Below the pieces are notes generated by a model. The model had not been told where the DNA came from, ran no database searches, and saw only the letters and a list, made by a program, of their open reading frames with translations. From positions 93,477-157,476 of the forward strand of contig JABLTG010000022.1 of assembly GCA_016618085.1 (NCBI GenBank): a stretch of 64,000 bases of DNA. Direction: 5' to 3'. The position numbers were made by a program, and so were the translations under genes. The DNA is from Neovahlkampfia damariscottae (Eukaryota > Heterolobosea > Selenaionea > Neovahlkampfiida > Neovahlkampfiidae). Below are positions 51,663 to 62,354 of this stretch, piece after piece. Every line of letters starts with the position of its first letter. The first letter of the stretch is position 1.

Positions 51663-53399
51663 TTATTTATGATTTGGGGAATTTGTTTGTGAATTATTTT
51701 CCATTGTTGTAATTGAATTTAATGTTACTCTTAATTTATCTTCTAAATTTGAAAGGGTATTTTGATTCTTTGCTTTGTGTTCAGTCATCAATTCTAAAGT
51801 TTTGTACAGTAAATCTGACATTAATTTTTCTTCATTTGATATTTTCATTTGTAATTTATCTAAATCATTTGTCAATGATTCCATGTGTCTGAATGACATT
51901 TTCAAATCAACATCTTGTTGTTCTAATAATTTTAATGATTGATTTTCTTGTTCTAATGATTCTAATTGAAATGATGTTTGTTGTAATTCACTTCTCCATT
52001 GTTCTTTTTCTTTCTTAAAATTCTCTTCAAATTTTTTAATTTTTGATGATAATTGATTTGTTGAATCAATCAAACTCTCTTTTTCCCATTCAAGTTTATC
52101 CGATTCATTTTTCAATTTTAAGTTAATTTCTTGTTCATGATGAAGTTTTGATGTATTTTCTTGTTGAAATGTTCTTAAATTTGAATCAATATTCTTTAAT
52201 TTCATATCTTGTGAATCAACTAAAACATTCAAATGTTGTGGTAATCTTGTTGCTTTCTTGTTAAACATTTGAACAGTTTTTTGAATTTCTTCATTTGCAC
52301 TTCTCAAATCTTTTTCTAAATTCCAATCATGTTCTTTAAGTTCTTGATATTGTTTTGTTAAATTTAATTGAGTTGTTTCAAGATAATTCAATTCATTGTA
52401 CATTCTTTTTACTTCATCAGGTGTAATTTCTTGTTGATCAATTTGTTTTTTTAGAATATCCCTTTCAAATTTAAATTTAGAAATTATATTTCTAATTTGA
52501 TTTAATTCTTTATCAAGTGATTCATTTTTTGATTCTAAATTTTCTCTATTATTTGATTTAACAATGATTAATTGTTTCAATTTTTCAATATCAGTTTCAT
52601 GTAATTTTTTATTCTTTTCCAATGAAATTAATGGTGATTCTTTATAATCATCACATTCTTTTTGTAATTCTGAAATTAAACTGAGATATTTTTCAATTTG
52701 TGAAATAATTTCTTTATCTTTTTCTGAAAATAATTTTCTAATTTCATCTTCCATTAAAACATAATCTGAACTTTCACAATGAAGATAACTTTGATATGAT
52801 TTACTTAAATAAATAAAAAATTGATTTGCTTCTTCATCTCTATCTAAACAACTTCTTTGATCATTTGTTGAATCTTTATATTTATTTAGTTCAACTAACC
52901 AATGTAATGCTGCCAATAATGATGGCCATGCATGTGGTGCTCCAATTGATGTTAAATTTCTTTTTGAAAGTGGAAATGGATATCCAAAAAATTCAAAAAT
53001 TGAAATGACAACTTCATAGTCAAATTGTGATGCTGACATTTTTCCTTTTGATTTGGTTGATGGAATTTGTATTGTTTTGAAACTTTTATCAAGTTTATGA
53101 ATCAAATGTTCCAAAAGGTGAACAAAGTCTTTTGTCATTGGGTTACGAAGGATTTTTTGATTGATTTCTAAATCATAATTTGGTTGTACGTATACTAATA
53201 TATCTTTTACAGCTTTTGAAATGAATTCTTTTTGTGCTAAGTTTCTTTGGTCAACTTTTTTTTGTTGTCCAGTAATTGTGTTGGTTCCGAATGAGCTCAT
53301 TCTACTTGACATGGATAGTTTGGCATTTTTAGCACTAAGACTTTGTCTTGAATCATTATGGTGGATGTTTTGTATGTTGCCAAGTGTTTGTCGATGCAT
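51663..53399 (-). CDS. NDC80: Kinetochore protein NDC80 (HEC1)
   Basis: About 578 residues. The calponin-homology region carries the NDC80 signature: FEFFGYPFPLSKRNLTSIGA then PHAWPSLLAALHWLVEL, preceded by DFVHLLEHLIHKLD. The rest is coiled coil, as in the rod pairing with NUF2. The basic, Ser-rich N-terminal tail (residues 1-65) is where Aurora kinases normally act. The ATG at 53397-53399 is preferred over an upstream TTG; CCAATCA at 53429-53435 sits 29 bp upstream. Its stop faces the degenerate kinesin's stop 16 bp away. Confidence 0.95.
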   Translation of the reverse strand: MHRQTLGNIQNIHHNDSRQSLSAKNAKLSMSSRMSSFGTNTITGQQKKVDQRNLAQKEFISKAVKDILVYVQPNYDLEINQKILRNPMTKDFVHLLEHLIHKLDKSFKTIQIPSTKSKGKMSASQFDYEVVISIFEFFGYPFPLSKRNLTSIGAPHAWPSLLAALHWLVELNKYKDSTNDQRSCLDRDEEANQFFIYLSKSYQSYLHCESSDYVLMEDEIRKLFSEKDKEIISQIEKYLSLISELQKECDDYKESPLISLEKNKKLHETDIEKLKQLIIVKSNNRENLESKNESLDKELNQIRNIISKFKFERDILKKQIDQQEITPDEVKRMYNELNYLETTQLNLTKQYQELKEHDWNLEKDLRSANEEIQKTVQMFNKKATRLPQHLNVLVDSQDMKLKNIDSNLRTFQQENTSKLHHEQEINLKLKNESDKLEWEKESLIDSTNQLSSKIKKFEENFKKEKEQWRSELQQTSFQLESLEQENQSLKLLEQQDVDLKMSFRHMESLTNDLDKLQMKISNEEKLMSDLLYKTLELMTEHKAKNQNTLSNLEDKLRVTLNSITTMENNSQTNSPNHK

Positions 53400-53428
53400 C
53401 AAGAATTTAGGCGCGAAAACAAATTTGA

Positions 53429-53435
53429 CCAATCA
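53429..53435 (-). promoter_or_regulatory. CCAATCA element upstream of NDC80
   Basis: Located 29 bp upstream of the minus-strand ATG at 53399. Confidence 0.5.
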
Positions 53436-53536
53436 ACTTTACCCAACACTTTTATCAAATCAAAACTTGTAACGGTCAAATTTGTACATTTGAATAATGA
53501 CGGGAATACAATATAATTTGAAACAAAAACTTTCAT

Positions 53537-54426
53537 TTAACAGAATTTTCCTCTTAATCTTTCTTGTATCCATGGTCTTGGATCTTCTAACTCTTTCGGT
53601 TTTGTGTTCAAATATTGTCTTGCACATTTATCTGGATTACCTGATCTTTGTCCTGAAGGTGGGTGCCATCTTGAATTTGCTGTTCTACTTCCTGAATAAA
53701 TTTCAAAATGTAACATTCCACAATAACTTGCAATACCAATTAATTGACCTCTTTTAATAGTTTGACCTCTTTTTACATTTACTTTATTTCCATCTACTTC
53801 TCCATAATTAATAGTTTTTCCTAATTTTGGATGATAAACCATCACAGCAACTGTTTGACAATTACCACCTCTACATCCCCTTTTTAAAGTTTTATCAGAA
53901 TTTCTTAGAAATATTTACCATCCTGAAAGAAGTTAATACACTATTGATATTTTAATTTACCATTTTTGCAAGTCAAAAAGTTGAAAATGTTTGTAACTGT
54001 ACCATCTTCAACAGCAAGTACGTGACCTGGTGATTTTGTATAAATGTCAATACCAGCATGGCATCTAGCTCCACCACCTCTTTCACCACCCCAATTTACA
54101 GAAACTCTACTGAAAGAACTTTGTTTTACTGGAAAGCATAAACCTGAAGGAGTTTGTCTTGTTTTTAAATAATTTGAAGCAACCCATGCGTTTCCAAATG
54201 ATGCTTTTACTTTCCACCAGGTATATCCACATCCTGTTTGTTCTTGTCCTAAACTTGTTACTGTTGTTCCAATGTTAAGTTGTCCAACAACTCTTTGGTT
54301 TGTACAAGGACCAGCTCTGGCATTGACATTTGAACCAGTACATTCTAAAATTGTTCCTGATGGTGGTGGTTTTGATAAACAAGTTTGAATTACAAAGAAG
54401 ACTACAAACAAAGTCAACCACTTCAT
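53537..54426 (-). CDS. Secreted SH3b - peptidase M23 (LytM-like) protein
   Basis: Exons 53961-54426, 53919-53922 (4 nt) and 53537-53879 give about 270 residues. Signal peptide MKWLTLFVVFFVIQTCLS. A bacterial-type SH3 domain spans about residues 24-90 (NVNARAGPCTNQRVVGQL). An M23 domain follows with zinc ligands H123 and D127 (HAGID) and the His of MLHFEIYSG. In active LytM enzymes the last block is HLHFE; here the first His is Met, so the catalytic base may be absent, as in LECT2. Possibly binds or cuts bacterial peptidoglycan during feeding. The middle exon is needed to keep the frame and yields CKNGWGCRGGN. Confidence 0.78.
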
Positions 54427-54520
54427 TTTTTGTTGAGTTTATTTGACCAATAAAATGAGATCGAGTCAACTTTTGTTGATAGTAATTTCAATAAATATAT
54501 CATATATGAAATGAAACACT

Positions 54521-55390
54521 TCAATATTTAAATTTGAATGTTTCTTCAATTGTTGAAACAAATTCTCTTTTCAAATCAAAATCTTTTTCGTCAACTGTCA
54601 ATAACACTGAATAAAATATTGAAGTTTTCTTTTTGGATTGAAATTTATTACAAAATCCAAATAATTGAATTTCTAAATGATTATGTTCTTCTTTTAAATT
54701 TCCAAAATCATTAGGAATGAGATTTAGTTGTTCCATTTTTTTGACATCAGAGCAAACAACAAAATATTGATCAAACTTTATCAAATATAACATTTCCATC
54801 AAATTTTTCATTGAATAATCTGATAATAATCTCTTTTTTATGTTATCAATAATTTTAGCATGAAATAAGTATTTGATATTCACTGGATTTTGTGGTATGA
54901 AATCATTTCGTATCAATCCCATTGTTTTAAAACTAGAAATTATCTTTTTTGAATACTTATAATCACCAATTAATAAATAAAATGAATTGTTAATTTCAAT
55001 GAAGAAATAATCATCTCCATCTTTGAATAAATTAAAAAGAGACATTGAATCAAAGTAGAAATGTTTTAAAGGTATAACTCTTGAAAATTGATCTTTAAAT
55101 GAAAATTTTGAATATAACTTTTCTTCTTTGTTTTTTAAACAAGTTCCAAATCGTTTTCTTGCAAGACACTCTATTTTCCAATCCACTTTATAAGGTTCTT
55201 TGTGGAATTTCAATGGTTTTGGAGTGATATATTTTTTCATTATTTGTTTCCATAAAATATTCTTTTTTGAGACTTGATTGAAGAGTTTACAAGTAACACC
55301 GATATATAAAATTTCTTCAACATTTAAAAATAGAAAAACTTCAAATGTTTCATCTTGATTTAACAAAAAATTTTGTTGATCCAGCTCCAT
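54521..55390 (-). CDS. F-box protein
   Basis: About 289 residues, one exon. Residues 10-52 form an F-box: ETFEVFLFLNVEEILYIGVT then CKLFNQVSKKNILWKQIMKK, matching the L-x-x-F-L-s-V-x-D-L-x-x-x-s-x-V-C-K-x-w pattern. The remainder is mixed and contains no WD, LRR or Kelch repeats that I can see. F-box proteins recruit substrates to SCF ubiquitin ligases; the substrate here is unknown. Confidence 0.7.
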   Translation of the reverse strand: MELDQQNFLLNQDETFEVFLFLNVEEILYIGVTCKLFNQVSKKNILWKQIMKKYITPKPLKFHKEPYKVDWKIECLARKRFGTCLKNKEEKLYSKFSFKDQFSRVIPLKHFYFDSMSLFNLFKDGDDYFFIEINNSFYLLIGDYKYSKKIISSFKTMGLIRNDFIPQNPVNIKYLFHAKIIDNIKKRLLSDYSMKNLMEMLYLIKFDQYFVVCSDVKKMEQLNLIPNDFGNLKEEHNHLEIQLFGFCNKFQSKKKTSIFYSVLLTVDEKDFDLKREFVSTIEETFKFKY

Positions 55391-55425
55391 AGTTAAAAAA
55401 ATGAATTTGATTGGAGAAATGTTTT

Positions 55426-56925
55426 TTATTGTTCATCTTTTATTATCCACATTTCATCTGTATATTTTGAATCTCTAACACGAAGGAATTGAAACTTCAA
55501 ATGAGTTGCATTATAAACTGTCATTCTTCCAAAACCATAATGAGTATCATCTGAAAAAGCAAACATTGGACGTTCTAACAATTCTTTTCCACAATATTTT
55601 TCAACACCAACACCCGCACCTCCTGATCCAACCATCAAATGAACAGGTCCTTGAGGATTTCTGTAAATATTTCCTGATGTTTGAAATGGTCTTCCATTAA
55701 AAACAGGATATGATCTATAATAACAATGATAATGACCCCAATGAGCAAGGTCTACTTTATACTTCATTAATAAAGGTTCAATATTTTTTCTGATATCATT
55801 ATCACCTGGACGTAAATCATACATTGGTCTATGACCTTGAATCATAATCCATGGAACACTTGCTCTATTTGCATGTGCTCTTTGTAAATCACGTTCAATC
55901 CATTGATATTGTGGACTTCCTACTTCAAATGAGTCATATTTTGCTTCAGTGTTCATGCTAATCATATGTATTCCACCAAAGTCATGTGAAAAAAACATAT
56001 TTTGTTTTCCATTTTCTGGCATTGACCATCTATTATTATAAGCTGTGTAGTTATGATATTGTTCATGATTTCCAGATGTTACCATGTATGGAATTCTTGA
56101 TGCATAAGGTTCTACTTGTCTTTGAAATAAATCCCAAAGTCTTTGAAATTCAAATTTTCCATTTGAACCTAAATCTGCATAAACAATATCTCCTACATGT
56201 GTCACTAAATCAAATGGTTCATTTTTATAATGATATTCAATTTCTTTTGAAACAAGAAAGCCCATTGGAATAATACCCATATCACCAAACATAACCATAC
56301 GTAATGGAAATTTATCTTTTAAAGTGTTGAAGATACGTACTTTACTCCATTCATTTGAAACTTTATCACCAACTTGATACTTGTAAATAGTACCTGGTTT
56401 TAAACCTTTCAATAAAACTTTGTGCATATATTTATCTGTATGATATGGTACAGGTGTTTTATATGTCCATTGTACTCCAGTTACTTCTTGATCTAAATTT
56501 TCAACACCAAATTTTACAACAGTTGATTTTTTTTCACCTGAAAAAATAGATTAAAAAAAATTAGATTTACCAGCAGTAGCCCACATAATTTTCATTTCAT
56601 CTGCGTTTTGAGTGACAGCTAAATGAATTTGTTCTGGTAAACCATCGTCTGCTTTGATTAATGAACCATATGTTTTTTCAAATTGACTCCATGTCATATG
56701 TGGTCGATTTTCTAAAAATCTTTTTGCAAAATTTGCTGATTTTTCTTCATCTGCTTTTGTTCTTTCTGTGTATCCAAGAAAATAATGACCAAACTCTTTT
56801 TCATCTATGACACCATCTTTATTTGAATCTAAATAGTCAAAGTAAGTTTTTAGTTCAACATTGCCAAATACATTTGAAAATAAAGCAAAGAGAATAAACA
56901 CTCCAAACGTCAACTTTCCAAACAT
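55426..56925 (-). CDS. Secreted purple acid phosphatase with N-terminal EF-hand
   Basis: Exons 56571-56925 and 55426-56537 give about 488 residues. Signal peptide (MFGKLTFGVFILFALFSNVFG) is followed by an EF loop, DSNKDGVIDEKE (residues 33-44). A fibronectin-like domain comes next (QIHLAVTQNADEMKIMWATA), then the metallophosphatase. All five metal motifs are present: FGDMG, VGDIVYADL, SGNHEQ, IQGHRP and GHYHCY. The last is GHVHxY in most plant and animal enzymes. It probably acts extracellularly or in lysosomes on phosphomonoesters. An EF-hand fused to this enzyme is unusual. Confidence 0.92.
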
Positions 56926-57052
56926 TACTAAATTGACCAATAGATTTGATGTTTGGAAACTCCAAATTTGGATATTTACTTGGTATTCAGCCGAATTTAC
57001 AATTTTTGATGAGTTGTTTCAAAAAGATGAAAATTGAATTTTTTATTTTCCA

Positions 57053-57862
57053 TTAATTTTGAAACAAAAACTTCATTAAAATTGGATTATGATCTGAAAT
57101 TTCATCTTCATCAATTTTTTCAATTGATTTCACCTTTATGTCTTTCAAACTAGTTTTGTTCACAAAAATATAATCAATTCTTGTATTGTATCTGCAAGTT
57201 GGTGTTACTTTTTCAAATTGACTCCAAATATCAACAAAATCTTCTTCAATCAAATGAATCAGTTTTGTTTTTGGTTTCTCCCAAAATCCATCTCTCCTAA
57301 CTTTTTCAATTTTCTTCCATTCTGTTTTTGAATAATCATCAATCCTCAAAGCATTGAAATCACCAAATAATATATTACATGAATTCAATTCCAATTCATT
57401 TTTTATTTGATTATACTGTTCAATTCTGTGTTCTTCCAGTTCAACGTCGAGATGAGTAACACCCAAATGCAAATCATCAAATTTGACCACCATAAAACCT
57501 CTTGTTTCTACTTGTTCAATTTTTAATTCTTTTTGAATGGTTTCTGTAATTTTGTATTTACTAAATATTGCATTTCCAAAATATCCCTCATAAACAGGAT
57601 GAAAAAAAAAATTCATCTTCAAGTGTTTTGCCAAATAATATAACTCTTCACCATCAAGTACTTCCTTACTTATTTAATTTTTTTGTTGAAATACTTGTAA
57701 ACCTAAGAAATCTAAATCAAAGTCTGCTAAGAATTCAGTCAACTTTTTTATGCTTGGATAAAAGTCTTTTGTTTTCCACTCATGTATGTTATAAGTCATG
57801 ATTTTATACTCTTTTTTAACTTCTTTTTTGAACAAAACATCAGAAAATTCGTTGTGTATCAT
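57053..57862 (-). CDS. Endonuclease/exonuclease/phosphatase (EEP) family protein
   Basis: Exons 57695-57862 and 57053-57664 across a 30-nt intron give about 259 residues. EEP motifs are in order: MTYNIHEW (Asn), LGLQEV (metal Glu, formed at the splice junction), THLDVELEEHRIEQ (His), LFGDFNAL (Asp/Asn), TRIDYIFV and ISDHNPI (Asp/His). All catalytic residues of the DNase I-like fold are present. No signal peptide, so a nucleic-acid, nucleotide or phosphoinositide substrate inside the cell is possible. GATTGG lies 22 bp upstream of the ATG. Confidence 0.9.
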
Positions 57863-57884
57863 AAGAGATTTTCTACAGAAATTT

Positions 57885-57890
57885 GATTGG
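57885..57890 (-). promoter_or_regulatory. GATTGG (CCAATC) element upstream of EEP gene
   Basis: Located 22 bp upstream of the minus-strand ATG at 57862. Confidence 0.5.
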
Positions 57891-58043
57891 TCAAAAATTG
57901 AAGCTTTATTTGTGATCAAACTACAGAATTTCTTTGCACAATAATGTAATCAGAACACCATCCAGTTTTCATTTCCATTTTCAAGTGAATGGAGTTTTTC
58001 GAAAATATCGAATTTGTTTGTTTTCTTAGGATAACTCCAACAA

Positions 58044-58341
58044 TTATTGATGCAGAATGACGAATAGTAACGAAATAAGCACAAACACAAGAGCAATGAA
58101 TATCATAAAAAAGTGAAAATACAAATAGAAAGTCATCACTTCATTTGCGGCTTGAATGTTTGCTTCGAACTCTTGTAGTTCTTCACCAGATAATTTTTCA
58201 GTTGTGAGTAGTAGTGGGGCTATGCTTGAAACCAGAGAGTAATTTTTACAGAAACAAAGAGTAACAAACTATATCAAAAATTCCGCCCAAATTTTTTCAA
58301 GTCCAAACCAACCACCCAACATCTGAGATCAAGAAACCCAT
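58044..58341 (-). CDS. Small predicted membrane protein (85 residues)
   Basis: The exon 58044-58268 is an open frame without an ATG. Joined to 58309-58341 across a 40-nt GT-AG intron it gives MGFLISDVGWLFVTLCF and so on, ending in a strong transmembrane helix (FMIFIALVFVLISLLFVILH) at the stop. A second hydrophobic stretch lies near the N-terminus, with an acidic loop (EKLSGEELQEFEANIQAA) between. An ATTGGC element is about 105 bp upstream, farther than usual, so a 5' leader intron is possible. No family recognised. Confidence 0.45.
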
Positions 58342-58735
58342 AAAACTAACATCTGTAAAACAATAAAATTTTTTGTTTTGTAGATACATGATTCATTGTT
58401 TCCTTTACTTGTAAATAAACCAAAAAAATAATTGTAAAAATTAGCCAATGAACGGGAAAATAAAAAAAATAATAAAACAAGCAGCTGAGGAGCTTTGGAA
58501 TTTGAACTGGTGAAGAGGATTGTATTGATGGTTACTATGTGCAGTTGGCGTTTTAAAATTAATTGGATGTTGATGATGGAACTAAGTGAAATGGAATTAA
58601 TGGAGGTATGTCGATTTTGGTGACTGGATTGAAGAAAAAAAAATTAAATAATTGATTTAATGGATTAATCATTATATTTAGGTGGAAGTTGGTAACTGAA
58701 TATGGATGAAGTGCCAAAAAAATTTCTTTCTTGAT
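58342..58735. other. Intergenic stretch without supportable gene
   Basis: Contains an AATTGGATG with a tiny spliced frame (about 18 codons) that I do not trust, and nothing else recognisable. Confidence 0.4.
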
Positions 58736-60035
58736 TTATTTATTTGAGCGCAATGTTTGATCACCAACCTGCAAAGAGTAAATGCCATTATTGTCTTTAT
58801 CCTCACTAACAATTCCTTTTTCTGAATAAAGTTCTATTTTTCCAGGGTTCAAGAGGAAAAATTCGAAGGCATCTGGGGTTTGCAACTTATTTTGATAAAT
58901 CATTACCTCCGCAAGTTGAGGGCCTCCTGTTAAAACACCGTAATTCACTGCCGTTTGAGCAATCCAATCAAATGTCATGGCATGATTCGCATAATTTGTT
59001 TTTTGCCTTTCCTTTTTTTCCTCATACTTTTCTATTTGTTCCTTTGCCATCTTTTCTGCTGTCTCTTCTTCCCCAGAATCAAGAAAATTTTGTTTTACTA
59101 GCGCTTTATCACGAAACTTGTACTCAACAAAAAGTTCGTTGTAGGTTTCTTCATTTGCAGTATTTGTGATTACAATATCTTTCTCTGCCACTTTCATAAT
59201 AATTCTTTTTTCCGTTGTGCCATCATAATATTTGGAGATATTTTGTTGAAAATCCAGAACAAAAATCGTCGGCGCGGATTTATCATGAACAGATCCTAAA
59301 TAATAGTGTGTCGCAAGAGTTGCGTTGGTATTAGTGGTGCCAGATTTTTTGGTGTCCAAACCGAATTCAAAAATATTTTTCAAGTTTTCTATCATGATTC
59401 TGTAAGTCCCTTGACTCCAACACAATGAAAAAGGAAATCGTTTCCAGCAAATTTTTCTTTCAAATACTCTATTTTTTCTATTCCTTCCAACTTTTTCTTT
59501 GGAGGATCTTTTTCAAACAAATAAAATTGAGAAAGGTCAAAGGAAATTGATTCTAATTTCTTGTCTATCAAACTTTTCCGACTGATTAATCTTTGGTTCA
59601 ATCAATTCTGTTTGGTTTTTTAGTGGTGTTGTTCTTAAACTGAAGCCTCCATTTGTTGATAAAACATGAAAATCAAGCATTTTAAAATACCCAATTAAAT
59701 TCTCAATAGCTGATAAACTATCGTAACTTGGAGTATCTCTCACCATCTGATAATCATTCCATTGCGTGGAATTACATTTGCTTCTTCTAATTCTGATTTT
59801 TCCATGTTATATTCTTTCAATTTTTCAATTTTTGTTTTTGTAACGTAGGTTGTAATGTTATGTTTTCTGATAACTCTGAAATCAGTATTGTTGAGTGTTT
59901 CATAACATACACAGATTTATCTTTTGTTCCTTCTTCAGCAGCAAAAGTGTAAAGAGTGAAATTTACTTTTTGTTTTTCTCCTAAACATTCTTCAATTGCT
60001 TCAATGTAGTCTTCTTTTTCGATTATCCAAAATCT
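58736..60035 (-). pseudogene. Frameshifted, startless gene remnant of unknown family
   Basis: Reading on the minus strand, about 420 codons of coherent protein are spread over several frames that switch with no room for an intron. Segments in order: IEKEDYIEAIEECLGEKQKV; FRVIRKHNITTYVTKTKIEK; RDTPSYDSLSAIENLIGYFK; DLSQFYLFEKDPPKKKLEGI; then a 690-bp open piece from HCWSQGTYRIMIENL to the stop at 58736. At least four frame changes occur (near 59905, 59745, 59590 and 59410), and no ATG follows the promoter element at 60040. GC content is higher than in neighbours (e.g. around 59270). I do not recognise the family. Sequencing error in the assembly is the alternative. Confidence 0.65.
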
Positions 60036-60039
60036 TTAT

Positions 60040-60046
60040 CCAATCA
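60040..60046. promoter_or_regulatory. CCAATCA element between remnant and Crinkler-like gene
   Basis: Two bp before the plus-strand ATG at 60048 and just upstream of the minus-strand remnant, so it may once have been bidirectional. Confidence 0.4.
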
Positions 60047-60047
60047 A

Positions 60048-62354
60048 ATGTTATTTGAAAATGAAAACACCAAGTTGGTCAACAAAATTTGGAAAGATGA
60101 TTCTACGTTGGAAGAAATAGTAAAATATGAATATGAAAAGGTGAATAAAAGCAAGTACACCAAAGAAGACGTTGAGTTACTCAACAAAAACCGATTAATA
60201 AGTTTTGGAGATTGGAAGGAATTATGTACTCGTTTTAATGCCGTAGAAAGAAGCAAAAAATTGAATTATGGTTTGGTTATTTGCTTGGATAAAGTTGCTG
60301 GTATTCAACCAGAAAATGTAAGTTCACAAAAAAATTAAAAAAAATATGAAAAGGTATCAGAAAGTGCATCATTTGAAGAAGGTTAAAAAAAAAGAAAAAG
60401 AGAATTATTTGAACCTGAATCAAAAAAGTTCAAAAATTATAGGAAAGACGAAAAATATGAAATATTAAAAGAATTAACCACAATTCAATCTTTGAATCAT
60501 TTAAAACAATCTCCAAAAGAAATGAAATTTAATTTTTATCAAAGAGAAGAAGGTGAAAAAGTTGCTAAAAAATCAGCAATTGAGAATTTAGATTTAATTA
60601 AAAGATTTAAAAATGGAACATACGGCAAACAAGATATAAAATATTTATTACATATTGGAGGTTCAGGAATGGGTAAAACAAGATCTTTGTTGGAATTAAG
60701 AAATATTTTATTAAAAATTGATTCAAAAAAATATCCAGATTTTCAAAACACTTTACAAATTTATATTGATTTTTTTAATGGTGATAAAATTCTTAATAAA
60801 GAGCAAAGATCCTGATGATATACTTGGTGTTAGAATATTTAGTAGATTTTTTAGAAACGAAAAAATTGAAGAATTTCAAGTTGAAAATAATTTTAAAATT
60901 TATTCAAATTCTGGTATTTTTAATTTACGTATCGTATTAGATTTTTTAAATGATTATATGAATAAATATAACAATGCAAATAATATTAAAGGATACACAC
61001 CAATTATCATTAATTTAGATGAAATACAATATACTTTAAATCAATTTGAAGGTGAATGGAAAAACATTAGAAATAATATTGGATCATATATTTGGGGAAG
61101 AAAAGATAAAATTGAAAATTATAATTTAATTTTAATACCAAGTATTGGACGAACAAAAATTAATGATATTAAATTTGATCCAACTGAATATGGTTTTTAT
61201 GAATTCAATTAGATTCATTTAAAATTGAAACATTAAAAAAAATATTATCCGATGAAAAAATTGATCAATATGAAAATGAAAATATAAAAAGTGAATTTTA
61301 TAGATTTTGGATATTATGTTCTTTAATTCCAAGAGATTTGGAAAAAGGAATTAAAATTTTTACAGATAATTACAATAAACTTCAAGAAAGTACTCAAAAT
61401 GAAATTCAAATTGATATTGAATTTATGAATGAATGTTATAATGAAATGAATATCAAAGAATTAGATGATGAAACAAAAAAATATTCAAATGATTTACTTT
61501 TAATACTATTTTCAAATCTCCAATATACTGAACTAGAAAATAAACATATCCAATTAACATATAAATTTATTGAAAAAGGAATTTTACATCAATTGAATGG
61601 TAGAATATTTACATCTCATTTCATATTTAAAAAATTATGTGAATACAAAAAAATTTTACCTTTAGATTTATTACCAGATTTAAAAAGATCAATAACATGG
61701 CAATTATTTGAAAAATTAGATTTATTTAGATTATCATTATTATTTCATTATAGAAAAGATATTAATTTTGGAGAATTACATAAAATAACAAATATTTTTC
61801 CAGGTTATGCCAATGATGATGTTTTAGATCTCAAAATTAATTATAATGAAAGGGATTATGCATTAGAAACAAATGCTTTTATTGAATTGAAAAATAAGAA
61901 GTTAAAATATTTTTCAACAAAACCAATTGAAATAACGAAAAGAAAAAAACCATTAACAGAAGAATATTTTTTTAAATTTATATTTCAATTATCTCTAAAT
62001 CATCCAAAATTCGATGGAAGATTGTTTATTAAAAATCCAGATCAAAGTTGTATGGATTATTTAATATTTATTCAATATAAACATACAAGTGAAGAAGAAA
62101 CAGAAAAAAATCCAATTAACTGGTATAATGATATGATATTAAAAATGAATAATCATTTTACAGATTATGATAAAATTTATGTTTTCATTACAAATGGAAA
62201 AATTAATGAGGGTCAAAAAAAGAAAATTTTAGATTTGGAAGATTTAATTGTAATTGATAATAATAAACTTCAAGAATATATGAATCCAAATATATCTTCA
62301 TATTTTGGAGATTTAGATTTATTAATTGTTGATGAAGAATCAAATTCAGAATGA
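60048..62354 (+). CDS. Crinkler-like P-loop NTPase with nuclease-like C-terminus
   Basis: A fitting model is 60048-60317, 60354-60363, 60403-60780, 60809-61192 and 61213-62354 (about 727 residues), but the implied introns of 28 and 20 nt may be single-base frameshifts instead. Unspliced, YIDFFNGDK leads into SKDPDDILG, and EF(Q)LDSFKIE also reads sensibly if one base were lost. The core has Walker A HIGGSGMGKTRSLLEL and Walker B PIIINLDEIQ. Its C-terminus (FDGRLFIKNP, DYLIFIQYKH) resembles the restriction-endonuclease-like fold found after Crinkler NTPases. Such proteins are abundant in oomycetes, chytrids and amoebae and often vary between strains. It may be active or decaying. Confidence 0.6.

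Noticed and set aside
58560-58715. Tiny spliced frame after AATTGGATG
   Set aside because: About 18 codons of low-complexity sequence; no support beyond the motif.
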